Positions 24,534-32,758 of a DNA stretch of 64,000 bases are shown in pieces (positions within the stretch are counted from its first letter, which is position 1; each line of letters begins with the position of its first letter). A program made the position numbers and the translations under genes. The notes beneath the pieces are model-generated. The model was not told the origin of the DNA. It searched no databases and worked only from the letters and a program-made list of their open reading frames with translations. Source of the DNA: Flavimaribacter sp024343425 (GTDB lineage Bacteria > Pseudomonadota > Alphaproteobacteria > Rhizobiales > Rhizobiaceae); NCBI GenBank assembly GCA_965227645.1, contig OZ245773.1, forward strand, positions 2,294,001 to 2,358,000, given 5' to 3'.

Positions 24534-26550
24534 CGCCCTGCCCTTCTATAGCTGGGTTGCGATGACAGGAGCCGGGGTAACCGTGCTCGGCGGCGCCGGG
24601 GCCCTTGCGCTCGTCGCGTGGTTCAATTTCTGGAAGCCGTTGTGGAATGACTGGCTGACCAGCGTGGATCACAAGCGCATCGGCGTGATGTACATTATTC
24701 TTGCGCTGATCATGCTGGTCCGCGGCTTTGTCGACGCCATCATGATGCGCATGCAGCAAGCCTTCGCCATGGGCAATGACGGCTATCTTCCGCCGGATCA
24801 TTTCGACCAGATCTTCAGTTCGCACGGCACGATCATGATCTTCTTCATGGCGATGCCCTTTGTGTCCGGACTGATCAACATCGTCGTGCCGCAGCAGATC
24901 GGCGCGCGCGACGTCGCCTTTCCGTTCATGAACGCAGTGAGCCTCTGGCTGACAGCATCCGGCGCGGGACTGGTTCTCGTCTCGCTCGTTATCGGCAAGT
25001 TCTCGACGGCCGGATGGACCGGCTACCCGCCCTATTCCGGCATCGAATACAGCCCCGGCGTCGGCGTCGATTACTGGCTCTGGGCGCTGCTTGTCAGCGG
25101 CGTCGGCAGCACCATGACGGGCATCAACTTCATCGTCACGATCTTGCGACTGCGCGCGCCCGGCATGACGCTGATGAAGATGCCGATGTTTTCGTGGACG
25201 TCGCTCGTCGTCGCCCTGCTGATGGCCTTCGCCTTCCCGGCGCTGACAGTCGTCGCCGTCATGCTCGGCCTGGACCGCATATTCGGCATGCATTTCTTCA
25301 CCAATGGCGACGGCGGGAACATGATGAACTTCATCAATCTGCTGTGGATATGGGGCCATCCGGAGGTCTATATCCTCATCCTGCCCGCCTTCGGCGTCTA
25401 TTCGGAGGTGGTCGCGACGTTTTCCCAGAAGCGCCTGTTCGGGTACGAATCGCTGGTCTACGCCACGGCGGCCATCGGGCTTCTTTCCTTCACGGTCTGG
25501 CTGCACCACTTCTTCACCATGGGATCGAGCGCGAGCGTCAACGCCTTTTTCGGCATCGCCACGATGATCATTGCCGTGCCGACCGGCGTGAAGGTGTTCG
25601 ACTGGCTGTTCACGATGTATCGCGGCCGCATCATCATGCACAGCACGATGTACTGGACGATCGGCTTCATCGTCACCTTCGTCATCGGCGGCGTCACGGG
25701 CGTCCTGCTGGCGCTGCCGCCGGCCGACTATCTCATGCACAATTCGACCTTCCTGGTCGCCCATTTCCACAACATGCTGATACCAGGCGCGCTGTTCGGC
25801 TATTTCGCCGGCATGAACTACTGGTTCCCGAAAGCATTTGGCTTCAAGCTCGACGAGAAATGGGGCAAGCGCTCCTTCTGGTTCTGGATAAGCGGCTTCT
25901 ACTGCGCCTTCATGCCGCTTTACGTCCTCGGCTTCATGGGCATGTCGCGCCGCATGGAGCACTATGACATGCCGGAGTGGCAGCCCTATCTGATCTTCGC
26001 AGCCTTCGGCGCCGTGCTTGTGATGATCGGCCTGATCTGCATCGGCGTCCAGATCTGGGTGAGCGTGCGCGACCGCGCCAGTAACATGGATCTGACAGGC
26101 GATCCCTGGAACGGCAGAACGCTGGAATGGGCGACCGCGTCGCCTCCCGCCGTCTACAATTTCGCGATCGTTCCCACAGTCGAGGACGTCGACGCGTTTC
26201 ACGACATGAAGAAACGCGGCGTCGCCTACGCCGCGCCGGAGCGGTACGAAGACATCGAAATGCCCGACAACACCCCGCTTGGCCTTATCATCGGCGGCTT
26301 CGGGTTCGTCCTCGGCTTCGCCATGATCTGGCATATGTGGTGGCTGGCGGTCGTCAGCCTTGTCGTCGTGGTCGCCTGCCTGATCATCAAGAGCAGCAAT
26401 GACGACGACGAACACATCATTCCCGCAGCGGAGGTTGAGGCCATCGAGAAAGAGCGCCTGAAAATCATCGCGTCGCAACCGCCGCATCCGGTAATCGGCG
26501 CGCCCGATTCCCCCGTCCCCGACGGCAGCCCTGTTCCCGGGAGGGCATGA
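24511..26550 (+). CDS. cyoB: Cytochrome o ubiquinol oxidase subunit I
   Basis: Catalytic subunit holding heme b, heme o3 and CuB; reduces O2 to water and pumps protons. 679 residues with about 15 transmembrane helices. Motifs: SSHGTIMIFFMAMP (low-spin heme His), WGHPEVYILILPAFG (CuB His and cross-linked Tyr), HHFFTMG (CuB His pair) and VAHFHNMLI (high-spin heme His region). It starts inside the end of cyoA and ends 1 bp before cyoC, so the operon is translationally coupled. Confidence 0.97.
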   Translation: MFGILTIDALPFYSWVAMTGAGVTVLGGAGALALVAWFNFWKPLWNDWLTSVDHKRIGVMYIILALIMLVRGFVDAIMMRMQQAFAMGNDGYLPPDHFDQIFSSHGTIMIFFMAMPFVSGLINIVVPQQIGARDVAFPFMNAVSLWLTASGAGLVLVSLVIGKFSTAGWTGYPPYSGIEYSPGVGVDYWLWALLVSGVGSTMTGINFIVTILRLRAPGMTLMKMPMFSWTSLVVALLMAFAFPALTVVAVMLGLDRIFGMHFFTNGDGGNMMNFINLLWIWGHPEVYILILPAFGVYSEVVATFSQKRLFGYESLVYATAAIGLLSFTVWLHHFFTMGSSASVNAFFGIATMIIAVPTGVKVFDWLFTMYRGRIIMHSTMYWTIGFIVTFVIGGVTGVLLALPPADYLMHNSTFLVAHFHNMLIPGALFGYFAGMNYWFPKAFGFKLDEKWGKRSFWFWISGFYCAFMPLYVLGFMGMSRRMEHYDMPEWQPYLIFAAFGAVLVMIGLICIGVQIWVSVRDRASNMDLTGDPWNGRTLEWATASPPAVYNFAIVPTVEDVDAFHDMKKRGVAYAAPERYEDIEMPDNTPLGLIIGGFGFVLGFAMIWHMWWLAVVSLVVVVACLIIKSSNDDDEHIIPAAEVEAIEKERLKIIASQPPHPVIGAPDSPVPDGSPVPGRA

Positions 26551-26551
26551 G

Positions 26552-27154
26552 ATGAGCGTGGAAGCAACCGCACACGGCGCCGTTCACGAAGAGCACGCTA
26601 AATACGAGGATCGCGAGTTCGGCTTCTGGGTCTATCTGATGACGGACTCGCTGATCTTCGCGCTCGCCTTCGCCACCTATGTAGTGATGATCCAGAACTA
26701 TGCCGAAGGTCCAACGCAAAAGGACCTCTTCAGTCTCGGCCACACCGCCGGCGAGACATTCCTGCTTCTGACGTCGACGCTGACTTTCGGGTTTGCGTCG
26801 CTCGCCATGAGGGCCGGTCAGGCGTCACGGGTCATGCTCTGGCTCGCCGTCACCATGATCCTGGGCGTCGGCTTCGTCGGAATGGAGCTCGCCGAATTCA
26901 GCGGCATGATCGCCGCAGGCGCCGGTCCGGATCGCAGCGGCATGCTCACCGCCTTCTTCACACTGGTCGGAACCCACGGCGTTCACGTCACGCTCGGCTC
27001 GCTCGGCATTTTCGTGATGATCTGCCAGGTCGCTGTAAAGGGACTGACGCGGCCTGTGCGATCGCGCCTCACCCGGCTCGCCATGTTCTGGCATTTCCTC
27101 GATATCGTCTGGATCGGTATCTTTTCCGTCGTCTATCTGCCTGGAATTCTGTGA
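26552..27154 (+). CDS. cyoC: Cytochrome o ubiquinol oxidase subunit III
   Basis: Membrane subunit without redox centres. 200 residues, five predicted helices, with family stretches KYEDREFGFWVYLMTDSLIFALAFATYV and FTLVGTHGVHVTLGSLGIFVM. The start immediately follows the cyoB stop. It ends overlapping cyoD by 4 bp. Confidence 0.95.
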   Translation: MSVEATAHGAVHEEHAKYEDREFGFWVYLMTDSLIFALAFATYVVMIQNYAEGPTQKDLFSLGHTAGETFLLLTSTLTFGFASLAMRAGQASRVMLWLAVTMILGVGFVGMELAEFSGMIAAGAGPDRSGMLTAFFTLVGTHGVHVTLGSLGIFVMICQVAVKGLTRPVRSRLTRLAMFWHFLDIVWIGIFSVVYLPGIL

Positions 27155-27465
27155 TGAGCAATTCGAACGCCGGACCCCACACCTTGAGCAGCTATCTGAC
27201 GGGCTATGTCATCGCGCTCGTTCTCACAGCCATTCCCTTTGCTTTCGCCTGGGCCGGCTGGTTTTCCGTAAGGACCACGCTTTTGGTTGTCGCCTTGACG
27301 GCGATCATACAGGTGGTGGTGCACCTGGTTTATTTCCTTCACATCAATTACCGCACCACGGCGAAGGAAAACCTGCTCGCGCTCGCTTTCGCCGGCGTGC
27401 TGATCTTCCTCATGATCGGCGGAACGCTGTGGATCATGTTCGACCTGCACTACCAGATGATGTAG
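27151..27465 (+). CDS. cyoD: Cytochrome o ubiquinol oxidase subunit IV
   Basis: A small 104-residue subunit with three hydrophobic helices (LSSYLTGYVIALVLTAIPFAF, LLVVALTAIIQVVVHLVYFLH, AGVLIFLMIGGTLWIMFDLH), the normal size for CyoD. The first codon overlaps the end of cyoC. No cyoE (heme o synthase) follows; the next gene is convergent, 9 bp away. Heme o must be supplied by a gene elsewhere such as ctaB. Confidence 0.95.
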   Translation: MMSNSNAGPHTLSSYLTGYVIALVLTAIPFAFAWAGWFSVRTTLLVVALTAIIQVVVHLVYFLHINYRTTAKENLLALAFAGVLIFLMIGGTLWIMFDLHYQMM

Positions 27466-27474
27466 CCGATCCGG

Positions 27475-28578
27475 TTACTGACAGACGCCGATCGTTTCAC
27501 GCAATTGCCGGTCCGTAATCACCTTGCCGAAGATCTCGTGTCCCTTCGCGTTGAAGTGATTATCCCCTTCGTTGAACGGGCTCGCGCCGTCGCGCGCAGC
27601 TTCCACGAACATCGCATAGGGATCGTAGCAATCAATGCCGGCCTCTGAGAGCGCCGGCGTCATCGCCGTGACAAGCGGATGATCCTCTGCCTGCAGCGCC
27701 AGGACATTCGGTTTGTAGGGAATGAAGACAAGCGAGAAATCGGCGCCCGCGGCTTCCACTTCATCGCGCAGCCGCTTTAACAGCTGAACAGTCAGGTCGA
27801 CGCCCTGGCTATCGATCGGACGAACAGCGCCAGGCCCCAGAACCCGGTCGCGTGGATGAGCGACGGGTTCGTCGTCGCCAAAACGGGACTGCCAGAGGTA
27901 TTTCACATTGAGGAAGCCGGTCTCGGCAAGCGCCACGACGCGACTGTTGTCCCTAAACCAGATGCCGATACGGCGCGCCGGCCGATCCGCCACGTGGTCG
28001 TCATGCAGCGTCAAACCGTTCTCATTCGTGAAATACGGCTTCTGATAGCCATATTGTTCGGCGAACATGTTGTTGAGAATATCGTTGTATGTGGTGAAGG
28101 CCAGCACCACTTCGTCGACGTCGAACTGCTTGCCGAGATTCTCGTAGAAAAGCAGTTCCTGGTCGGTTCCATAGCCTGAAACGCCCAGATTGATCATTTC
28201 GACATTGTCGTCGTCATGCGCCGAAGGCTCGGTGAAGATATCCTCCTGGTCGGCGCCGTAGCCCCACACATAGGAGTCGCCGAGCACCAGAATTCTGCGT
28301 TGGTCGGTCTTGTCCTCGAAGGCGTGCTCTTGCGACGTGCGCAACCCCATCGCGTTCTGACGCACCGACACGGAAAATCCGTCGCCGACGTGATATTGCT
28401 CGACAGAGGGCAACGGCGCCCAGCCGAGTTCCGGATCGAAACGCGAGAAATAACCGCGATCGCCCCCTGCGCTGCCAGCAATATCCAGAGGAACGATGCG
28501 CAACACTGCCTCGGCCGCCAGCAGCGTAAAGACGATGCTCGCCAGAGTGAGGAGGATATTGCCAAGCGCCTTTTTCAT
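27475..28578 (-). CDS. SGNH/GDSL hydrolase-like protein, membrane-anchored
   Basis: 367 residues: an N-terminal transmembrane anchor (about 8-28, LLTLASIVFTLLAAEAVL), then an SGNH hydrolase fold with block I ILVLGDSYVWGYG (nucleophile Ser), block II NLGVSGYGTDQ (Gly), a later Asn in FTTYNDI and block V GDNHFNAKGHEIF (Asp/His). It should act in the periplasm as an esterase or acyltransferase on a surface sugar or related molecule. ATG 28578 is chosen because it starts 13 nt after the DUF5989 stop; a longer frame to 28686 would overlap that gene entirely. Last gene of a four-gene minus-strand cassette. Confidence 0.82.
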   Translation of the reverse strand: MKKALGNILLTLASIVFTLLAAEAVLRIVPLDIAGSAGGDRGYFSRFDPELGWAPLPSVEQYHVGDGFSVSVRQNAMGLRTSQEHAFEDKTDQRRILVLGDSYVWGYGADQEDIFTEPSAHDDDNVEMINLGVSGYGTDQELLFYENLGKQFDVDEVVLAFTTYNDILNNMFAEQYGYQKPYFTNENGLTLHDDHVADRPARRIGIWFRDNSRVVALAETGFLNVKYLWQSRFGDDEPVAHPRDRVLGPGAVRPIDSQGVDLTVQLLKRLRDEVEAAGADFSLVFIPYKPNVLALQAEDHPLVTAMTPALSEAGIDCYDPYAMFVEAARDGASPFNEGDNHFNAKGHEIFGKVITDRQLRETIGVCQ

Positions 28579-28591
28579 GCCGGGCGTCAGG

Positions 28592-28744
28592 TCAGAACAG
28601 CGTGTAGATGAAGGGGGCGACCACGGAGCCCTGCGCGAAGACGAGCAGCGCGCCCAGCAGCACTGCAATGATGATGATGGGCGCAAGCCAGAACTTGCGG
28701 CGCTCCCGCATGAACCCCCACAGATCGGATAACAGTTCGATCAT
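28592..28744 (-). CDS. DUF5989-like small membrane protein (50 aa)
   Basis: This short gene starts at ATG 28744, sharing bases with the TGA of the preceding gene (TGATG). It encodes 50 residues: an amphipathic N-terminus MIELLSDLWGFMRERRKFW, one transmembrane helix (LAPIIIIIAVL-type core), and a short tail GSVVAPFIYTLF. This pattern matches DUF5989, small proteins that accompany SxtJ-like proteins and carbamoyltransferases. A role as membrane partner of the cassette is inferred from context only. Confidence 0.85.
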   Translation of the reverse strand: MIELLSDLWGFMRERRKFWLAPIIIIAVLLGALLVFAQGSVVAPFIYTLF

Positions 28745-29151
28745 CAGTATGGCCTTTCCAGGTCAGTTTCTGTCGGCGGCTTCTGCCGCACAATTCGGTA
28801 TGACGACGCTGCCGCGTCGCGGCTTCGATGCATCGGATCCTTGCCGATCATCTTCATGATGAGAGCCGTCGGCGTGACGATCACAAAAAACAGCACCCCC
28901 AGAATAATCCGGCTGTTGATCCAGCCGAGCACATGACCGAGCCGGTCCCAGCCGCGATAGACGGGCGCAAGCGTCATAGGCGCAACAAGGCTCCATATAA
29001 CGAGCACCGCGGCGATGACCGCGGACGCTGTCACCGTCGGTGTCTGCCAGCGCCAGGGCAGAAGCACGCAGCCGAAAAATGCAAACAACGCCGCCAGTAT
29101 CCAGGCGAAACGCCTCAATTGTTTTGCGGTGAGGGATGTGTCGCGGGTCAA
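28744..29151 (-). CDS. SxtJ-family membrane protein
   Basis: 135 residues from TTG 29151, whose bases overlap the TGA of the carbamoyltransferase gene (TTGA). There are three or four hydrophobic segments: FAWILAALFAFFGCVLLPW, VTASAVIAAVLVIWSLVAP and IILGVLFFVIVTPTALIMKMIG. The last, with its PTALIMK-x-x-G-K-D-P motif, is the SxtJ hallmark. The family is named from the saxitoxin cluster but is widespread next to carbamoyltransferases. Function unknown. The longer in-frame extension to 29340 lies within the carbamoyltransferase gene and has no membrane character. Confidence 0.82.
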   Translation of the reverse strand: MTRDTSLTAKQLRRFAWILAALFAFFGCVLLPWRWQTPTVTASAVIAAVLVIWSLVAPMTLAPVYRGWDRLGHVLGWINSRIILGVLFFVIVTPTALIMKMIGKDPMHRSRDAAASSYRIVRQKPPTETDLERPY

Positions 29152-30989
29152 TCGAGTGCGAACTCCTCTTTCCAGGCCTCGTCCTTCTCCCAGGGCGTCT
29201 GGTCTTCTTTCAGCAGAAGGAAATTGCCAACCACCAGAACGTCCATCTCGGTGCGCATGAAACACCGATAGGCGTCTTCGGGCGTGCACACGATCGGTTC
29301 GCCGCGCACGTTGAAGGAGGTGTTGACCAGAACGCCGCATCCGGTCTGCGCCTCGAAGGCTTTCAGCAGCGCATGGTAGCGCGGATTCGTGCCTTCATGC
29401 ACTGTCTGGATGCGCGCCGAATTGTCCACATGCGTGATCGCCGGCAGTTGCGAGCGTTTGAGGTTCAGCTTGTCGATGCCGCTCAGCTTCTGCTGTTCTT
29501 CGTCGAGTTCGACCAGCAGGTCCTTGCGCACATCGGCGACGATCAGCATGTATGGGCTATCGGTATCCATTTCGAAATAGTCCGACACGCGCTCGCGCAG
29601 AACTGAAGGCGCAAAGGGCCGAAACGATTCCCGGTACTTGATCTTGAGGTTCATGACCGACTGCATCTTCGCCGATCGCGGATCGCCGATAATCGACCGA
29701 CCACCGAGCGCGCGCGGGCCGAACTCCATGCGCCCCTGGAACCAGCCAACGACCTTTTCTTCGCCGAGCAGACCGGCAAGCCGCGTCATCAGCGCCGGGT
29801 CATCCAGCCGCTCATACTTCGCGTCCGCGGAATCAAGCGCAGTCCTGATCGCCTCGTCGTCGAATTCCGGCCCGAGATAGCTGCCCCGCATGGCGTCGCC
29901 TGGAATCGCGGTCCGTTCCTTCTGCTCGTAGACATGCCAGCCAAGCAGCGCCGCGCCAAGCGCGCCGCCGGCGTCGCCGGCCGCCGGCTGCACCCATATG
30001 TCCTTGAACGGCCCCTCTCTCAAAAGGCGCCCGTTCGCAACGCAGTTGAGCGCCACCCCGCCTGCCAGGCAGAGCGCCGTTTCTCCGGTTTCGGCGTGAA
30101 CTGTCTTCGCCAGCCGCAGCACCACCTCTTCCGTGACCTGCTGGATCGAGGCCGCGATATCCATTTCCCGCTGGCCGATCGGGCTTTCGGGCTTGCGCGG
30201 CGGACCGCCGAAAAGCGCGTCGAAGCGCTTGTTCGTCATCGTCAGTCCGGTTGCATAGTTGAAAAAGCTCATGTCGAGCCGGAAGGTGCCGTCCTCCTTC
30301 AGGTCAATCAGATTGTCGAGGATCGCGTCGACATAGGTCGGCTCGCCATAGGGCGCGAGGCCCATGAGCTTGTATTCGCCGGAATTGACCTTGAACCCGG
30401 TGTAGTAGGTGAAGGCTGAATAGAGCAGTCCAAGCGAATGCGGAAAGTCGATTTCCCACAACGGGGTCAGGTCGCGGCCGTTCCCGGCCCACACCGACGT
30501 GGTCGCCCACTCGCCCACGCCGTCGAGACACAGCACGGCGGCGCGCTCGAACGGGCTCGGATAGAAGGCCGAGGCGGCGTGCGACTGGTGATGTTCGGCA
30601 AACAGCAGCGGCGGCAGATCCTTCTTCTTCATGTCGCCGAGTTCGGCCAGATCCTCACGGATCGACTGCTTCAGATACAGCTTGTCCTTCAGCCACACCG
30701 GCATCGCCGCGATGAAGGAGCGAATGCCCGCCGGCGCATAGGAAACATATGTTTCGAGAAGGCGCTCGAATTTCAGGATCGGTTTGTCGTAGAAGACGAT
30801 TCGATCGATCTCGCTCAGGGAAAGCCCCGCGGCTTCCAGGCAGTAGGAGATCGCATGCACCGGAAATCCGGCGTCATGTTTCTTTCGGCTGAAACGCTCT
30901 TCCTGTGCAGCCCCGACGATCCGGCCATCGACAAGAATCGCAGCGGCGCTGTCATGATAAAATGCAGATATGCCAAGTATGTTGCTCAC
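29148..30989 (-). CDS. NodU/CmcH-family O-carbamoyltransferase
   Basis: 613 residues; the family moves the carbamoyl group of carbamoyl phosphate, through carbamoyl-AMP, to a hydroxyl group. The N-terminal Kae1/HSP70-like domain (about 1-360) has ILGISAFYHDSAAAIL, metal-binding HHQSHAASAFYPSPF, LDGVGEW and CLAGGVALNCVANG. The C-terminal YrdC-like domain (about 400-600) has GWFQGRMEFGPRALGGRS and ESFRPFAPS. The acceptor is unknown: NodU modifies Nod factors, others modify antibiotics or surface glycans. The coupled SxtJ, DUF5989 and SGNH genes suggest modification of a surface polysaccharide or secreted compound; this is inference. Its promoter should lie in 30990-31150. Confidence 0.93.
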   Translation of the reverse strand: MSNILGISAFYHDSAAAILVDGRIVGAAQEERFSRKKHDAGFPVHAISYCLEAAGLSLSEIDRIVFYDKPILKFERLLETYVSYAPAGIRSFIAAMPVWLKDKLYLKQSIREDLAELGDMKKKDLPPLLFAEHHQSHAASAFYPSPFERAAVLCLDGVGEWATTSVWAGNGRDLTPLWEIDFPHSLGLLYSAFTYYTGFKVNSGEYKLMGLAPYGEPTYVDAILDNLIDLKEDGTFRLDMSFFNYATGLTMTNKRFDALFGGPPRKPESPIGQREMDIAASIQQVTEEVVLRLAKTVHAETGETALCLAGGVALNCVANGRLLREGPFKDIWVQPAAGDAGGALGAALLGWHVYEQKERTAIPGDAMRGSYLGPEFDDEAIRTALDSADAKYERLDDPALMTRLAGLLGEEKVVGWFQGRMEFGPRALGGRSIIGDPRSAKMQSVMNLKIKYRESFRPFAPSVLRERVSDYFEMDTDSPYMLIVADVRKDLLVELDEEQQKLSGIDKLNLKRSQLPAITHVDNSARIQTVHEGTNPRYHALLKAFEAQTGCGVLVNTSFNVRGEPIVCTPEDAYRCFMRTEMDVLVVGNFLLLKEDQTPWEKDEAWKEEFALD

Positions 30990-31150
30990 ACGGATCTCTT
31001 GCCGAAAACAAATATTACAGGACAGATCCGTTAAACTGCGGATTATTTTCCCAATCGCTGGATAGAACAGTTGCTACTGTTATTTCAACCGGAATAACAA
31101 TACCGTCCCCACCCAGAGCCTTCTGAGGTCTTTGTATTTACAACTTTAAA

Positions 31151-32758
31151 ATGAGAGATTTCAAAGTTCCCGACCCCCAAAACAACCTCAGCGCGTACAA
31201 AATAAGCCTGGGAACCAAGCCCGCTCTACAGGTCAACGCGTCTTTATACCTCGGTCTGGCCTGGGGGATCTTCACGCTCGTCCTGTTTGTAGCGACGAAC
31301 GGCAATCTCGAGTTCCACACCGACGAGTTGATAACATACCGCGTCATTCAGGAAACGTGGTCGGAGATCGCCCGCGAGCGCCTGGGGGCGACGCATTCGC
31401 CAGTCTATTTCTGGCTTGTCAAACCGCTCTATTCCATCAGCGAGGATCCCCACATCCTTCGCTATCCCTCGGCGCTTTTCTCGGCGATCGGAGTGGGGAT
31501 GATGGTCGCCGCGATCGGCTCTGCGATATCGACACGGGTCGCCAACATATACGCGGTCGGCCTCATGACGTGTCCGGGATGGATCTTTCTCGCGCATTTC
31601 GCCAGGCCCTACGCCATGCTTGCGATGCTCATGATGCTGGGCATGGCCAGCCTGCTCGTCATTCTCTCTCGCGCGCTTGCCAATGAACCGGAAACGGCAG
31701 GCCAGCAGGAAACCCCGACCCGGCATTGGATTGTTCTCTCCGTCACCACCGCTCTTGCCCCGGCGGTTCTTATGTCGGGGTCGCTTTACGTGGCGGCGTT
31801 GTCGTTCACGCCGCTGCTCAATGCAGATCTCAGGCGAAACAGGGAGTTCGTCGCCAAATGGTGGCGGGCGATGCTGCCGGGTCTGGCGTCGGCGGCGCTT
31901 TTTTCCTGGCTGCTGTCGTCGGCGATCATCCGCAAATCCGGCGCCTATTGGGCGGACAGGAGATTTCCCCTTTCGATGGACAGTCTGATCCGGGTCACAT
32001 CCGGCACATTCTCGTCAATCGATCCATCATGGACAAGCGCTTCCCGGACACTGGAAGCGGTCATCGCCATGGCAGGCGTTGCGCTTGTTCTGGGCGCCTT
32101 CCTGCTGCGATCCCGGCACAGAGCGTTGTTCTGGACGGCCGTGCCGGCCGCGATTGTCCTGCCCCTCCTATATGTCCTGATCAGTTTCAAGACCAGCTTG
32201 ATGGTCGAGCGCTATTTCTATCTGACGACGCCGGGCTTGTTCGGGCTGATCGCCATCAGCGTCGACTATCTCTGGCGCAAGCACATTGGCGCGGGCTTAC
32301 TCCTGATCCTGCTCTCATGTCTCATATTGCAGGCATTCAACGCGCATTTCTGGCCTCATGCCCGAATACTCTGGCGCAATGCTGTCGAGGTGGTGCTGAA
32401 TGCGCGTCATGACTCCGATCTGGTGGTGGTCTATCCTTCGAACCGTGCTCGCATGGTCAAGATAATACTCGACTACGAATTTTCGCTTGATGAGAACATC
32501 GAAGCGTTGCCGGGTCCCGGATCGTATGAAGAACTGGATGACTTGATTGATGCGTCGATCATGAGCCATGGACGTATCTGGATCATCGACAAATGGCAGA
32601 CACGGAATGCCCGCGCGATCCTTGATCGTCGCTCCGATCTTGTCGGCTGTCGCATGGACCAAAGAAGCAGACCCCTCTTCGTGATCACCAAAGCCGCCAC
32701 GCCGAACATGTTGCCGAAAACATGTGAGGCCTATGGGGAGACGCCAGGCTCCGGCTAG
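31151..32758 (+). CDS. Polytopic membrane glycosyltransferase-like protein (GT39/GT83 type)
   Basis: 535 residues with about 10-11 transmembrane helices. After the first helix (about 33-50) comes NLEFHTDELITYRV, an acidic periplasmic loop motif like the D-E of GT-C enzymes that use lipid-linked sugars, followed by SPVYFWLVKPLY and the RYPSALFS stretch seen in GT39/ArnT-like proteins. The C-terminal part is soluble and likely periplasmic. It diverges from the carbamoyltransferase by 161 bp and may act in the same surface-glycan pathway (inference). Its end overlaps the convergent acyl-CoA ligase by 4 bp. Confidence 0.75.
   Translation: MRDFKVPDPQNNLSAYKISLGTKPALQVNASLYLGLAWGIFTLVLFVATNGNLEFHTDELITYRVIQETWSEIARERLGATHSPVYFWLVKPLYSISEDPHILRYPSALFSAIGVGMMVAAIGSAISTRVANIYAVGLMTCPGWIFLAHFARPYAMLAMLMMLGMASLLVILSRALANEPETAGQQETPTRHWIVLSVTTALAPAVLMSGSLYVAALSFTPLLNADLRRNREFVAKWWRAMLPGLASAALFSWLLSSAIIRKSGAYWADRRFPLSMDSLIRVTSGTFSSIDPSWTSASRTLEAVIAMAGVALVLGAFLLRSRHRALFWTAVPAAIVLPLLYVLISFKTSLMVERYFYLTTPGLFGLIAISVDYLWRKHIGAGLLLILLSCLILQAFNAHFWPHARILWRNAVEVVLNARHDSDLVVVYPSNRARMVKIILDYEFSLDENIEALPGPGSYEELDDLIDASIMSHGRIWIIDKWQTRNARAILDRRSDLVGCRMDQRSRPLFVITKAATPNMLPKTCEAYGETPGSG

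Noticed and set aside
24475..26487. 670-codon minus-strand frame opposite cyoB
   Set aside because: Shadow frame made of His/Asp/Arg-rich sequence; cyoB on the plus strand is unmistakable.
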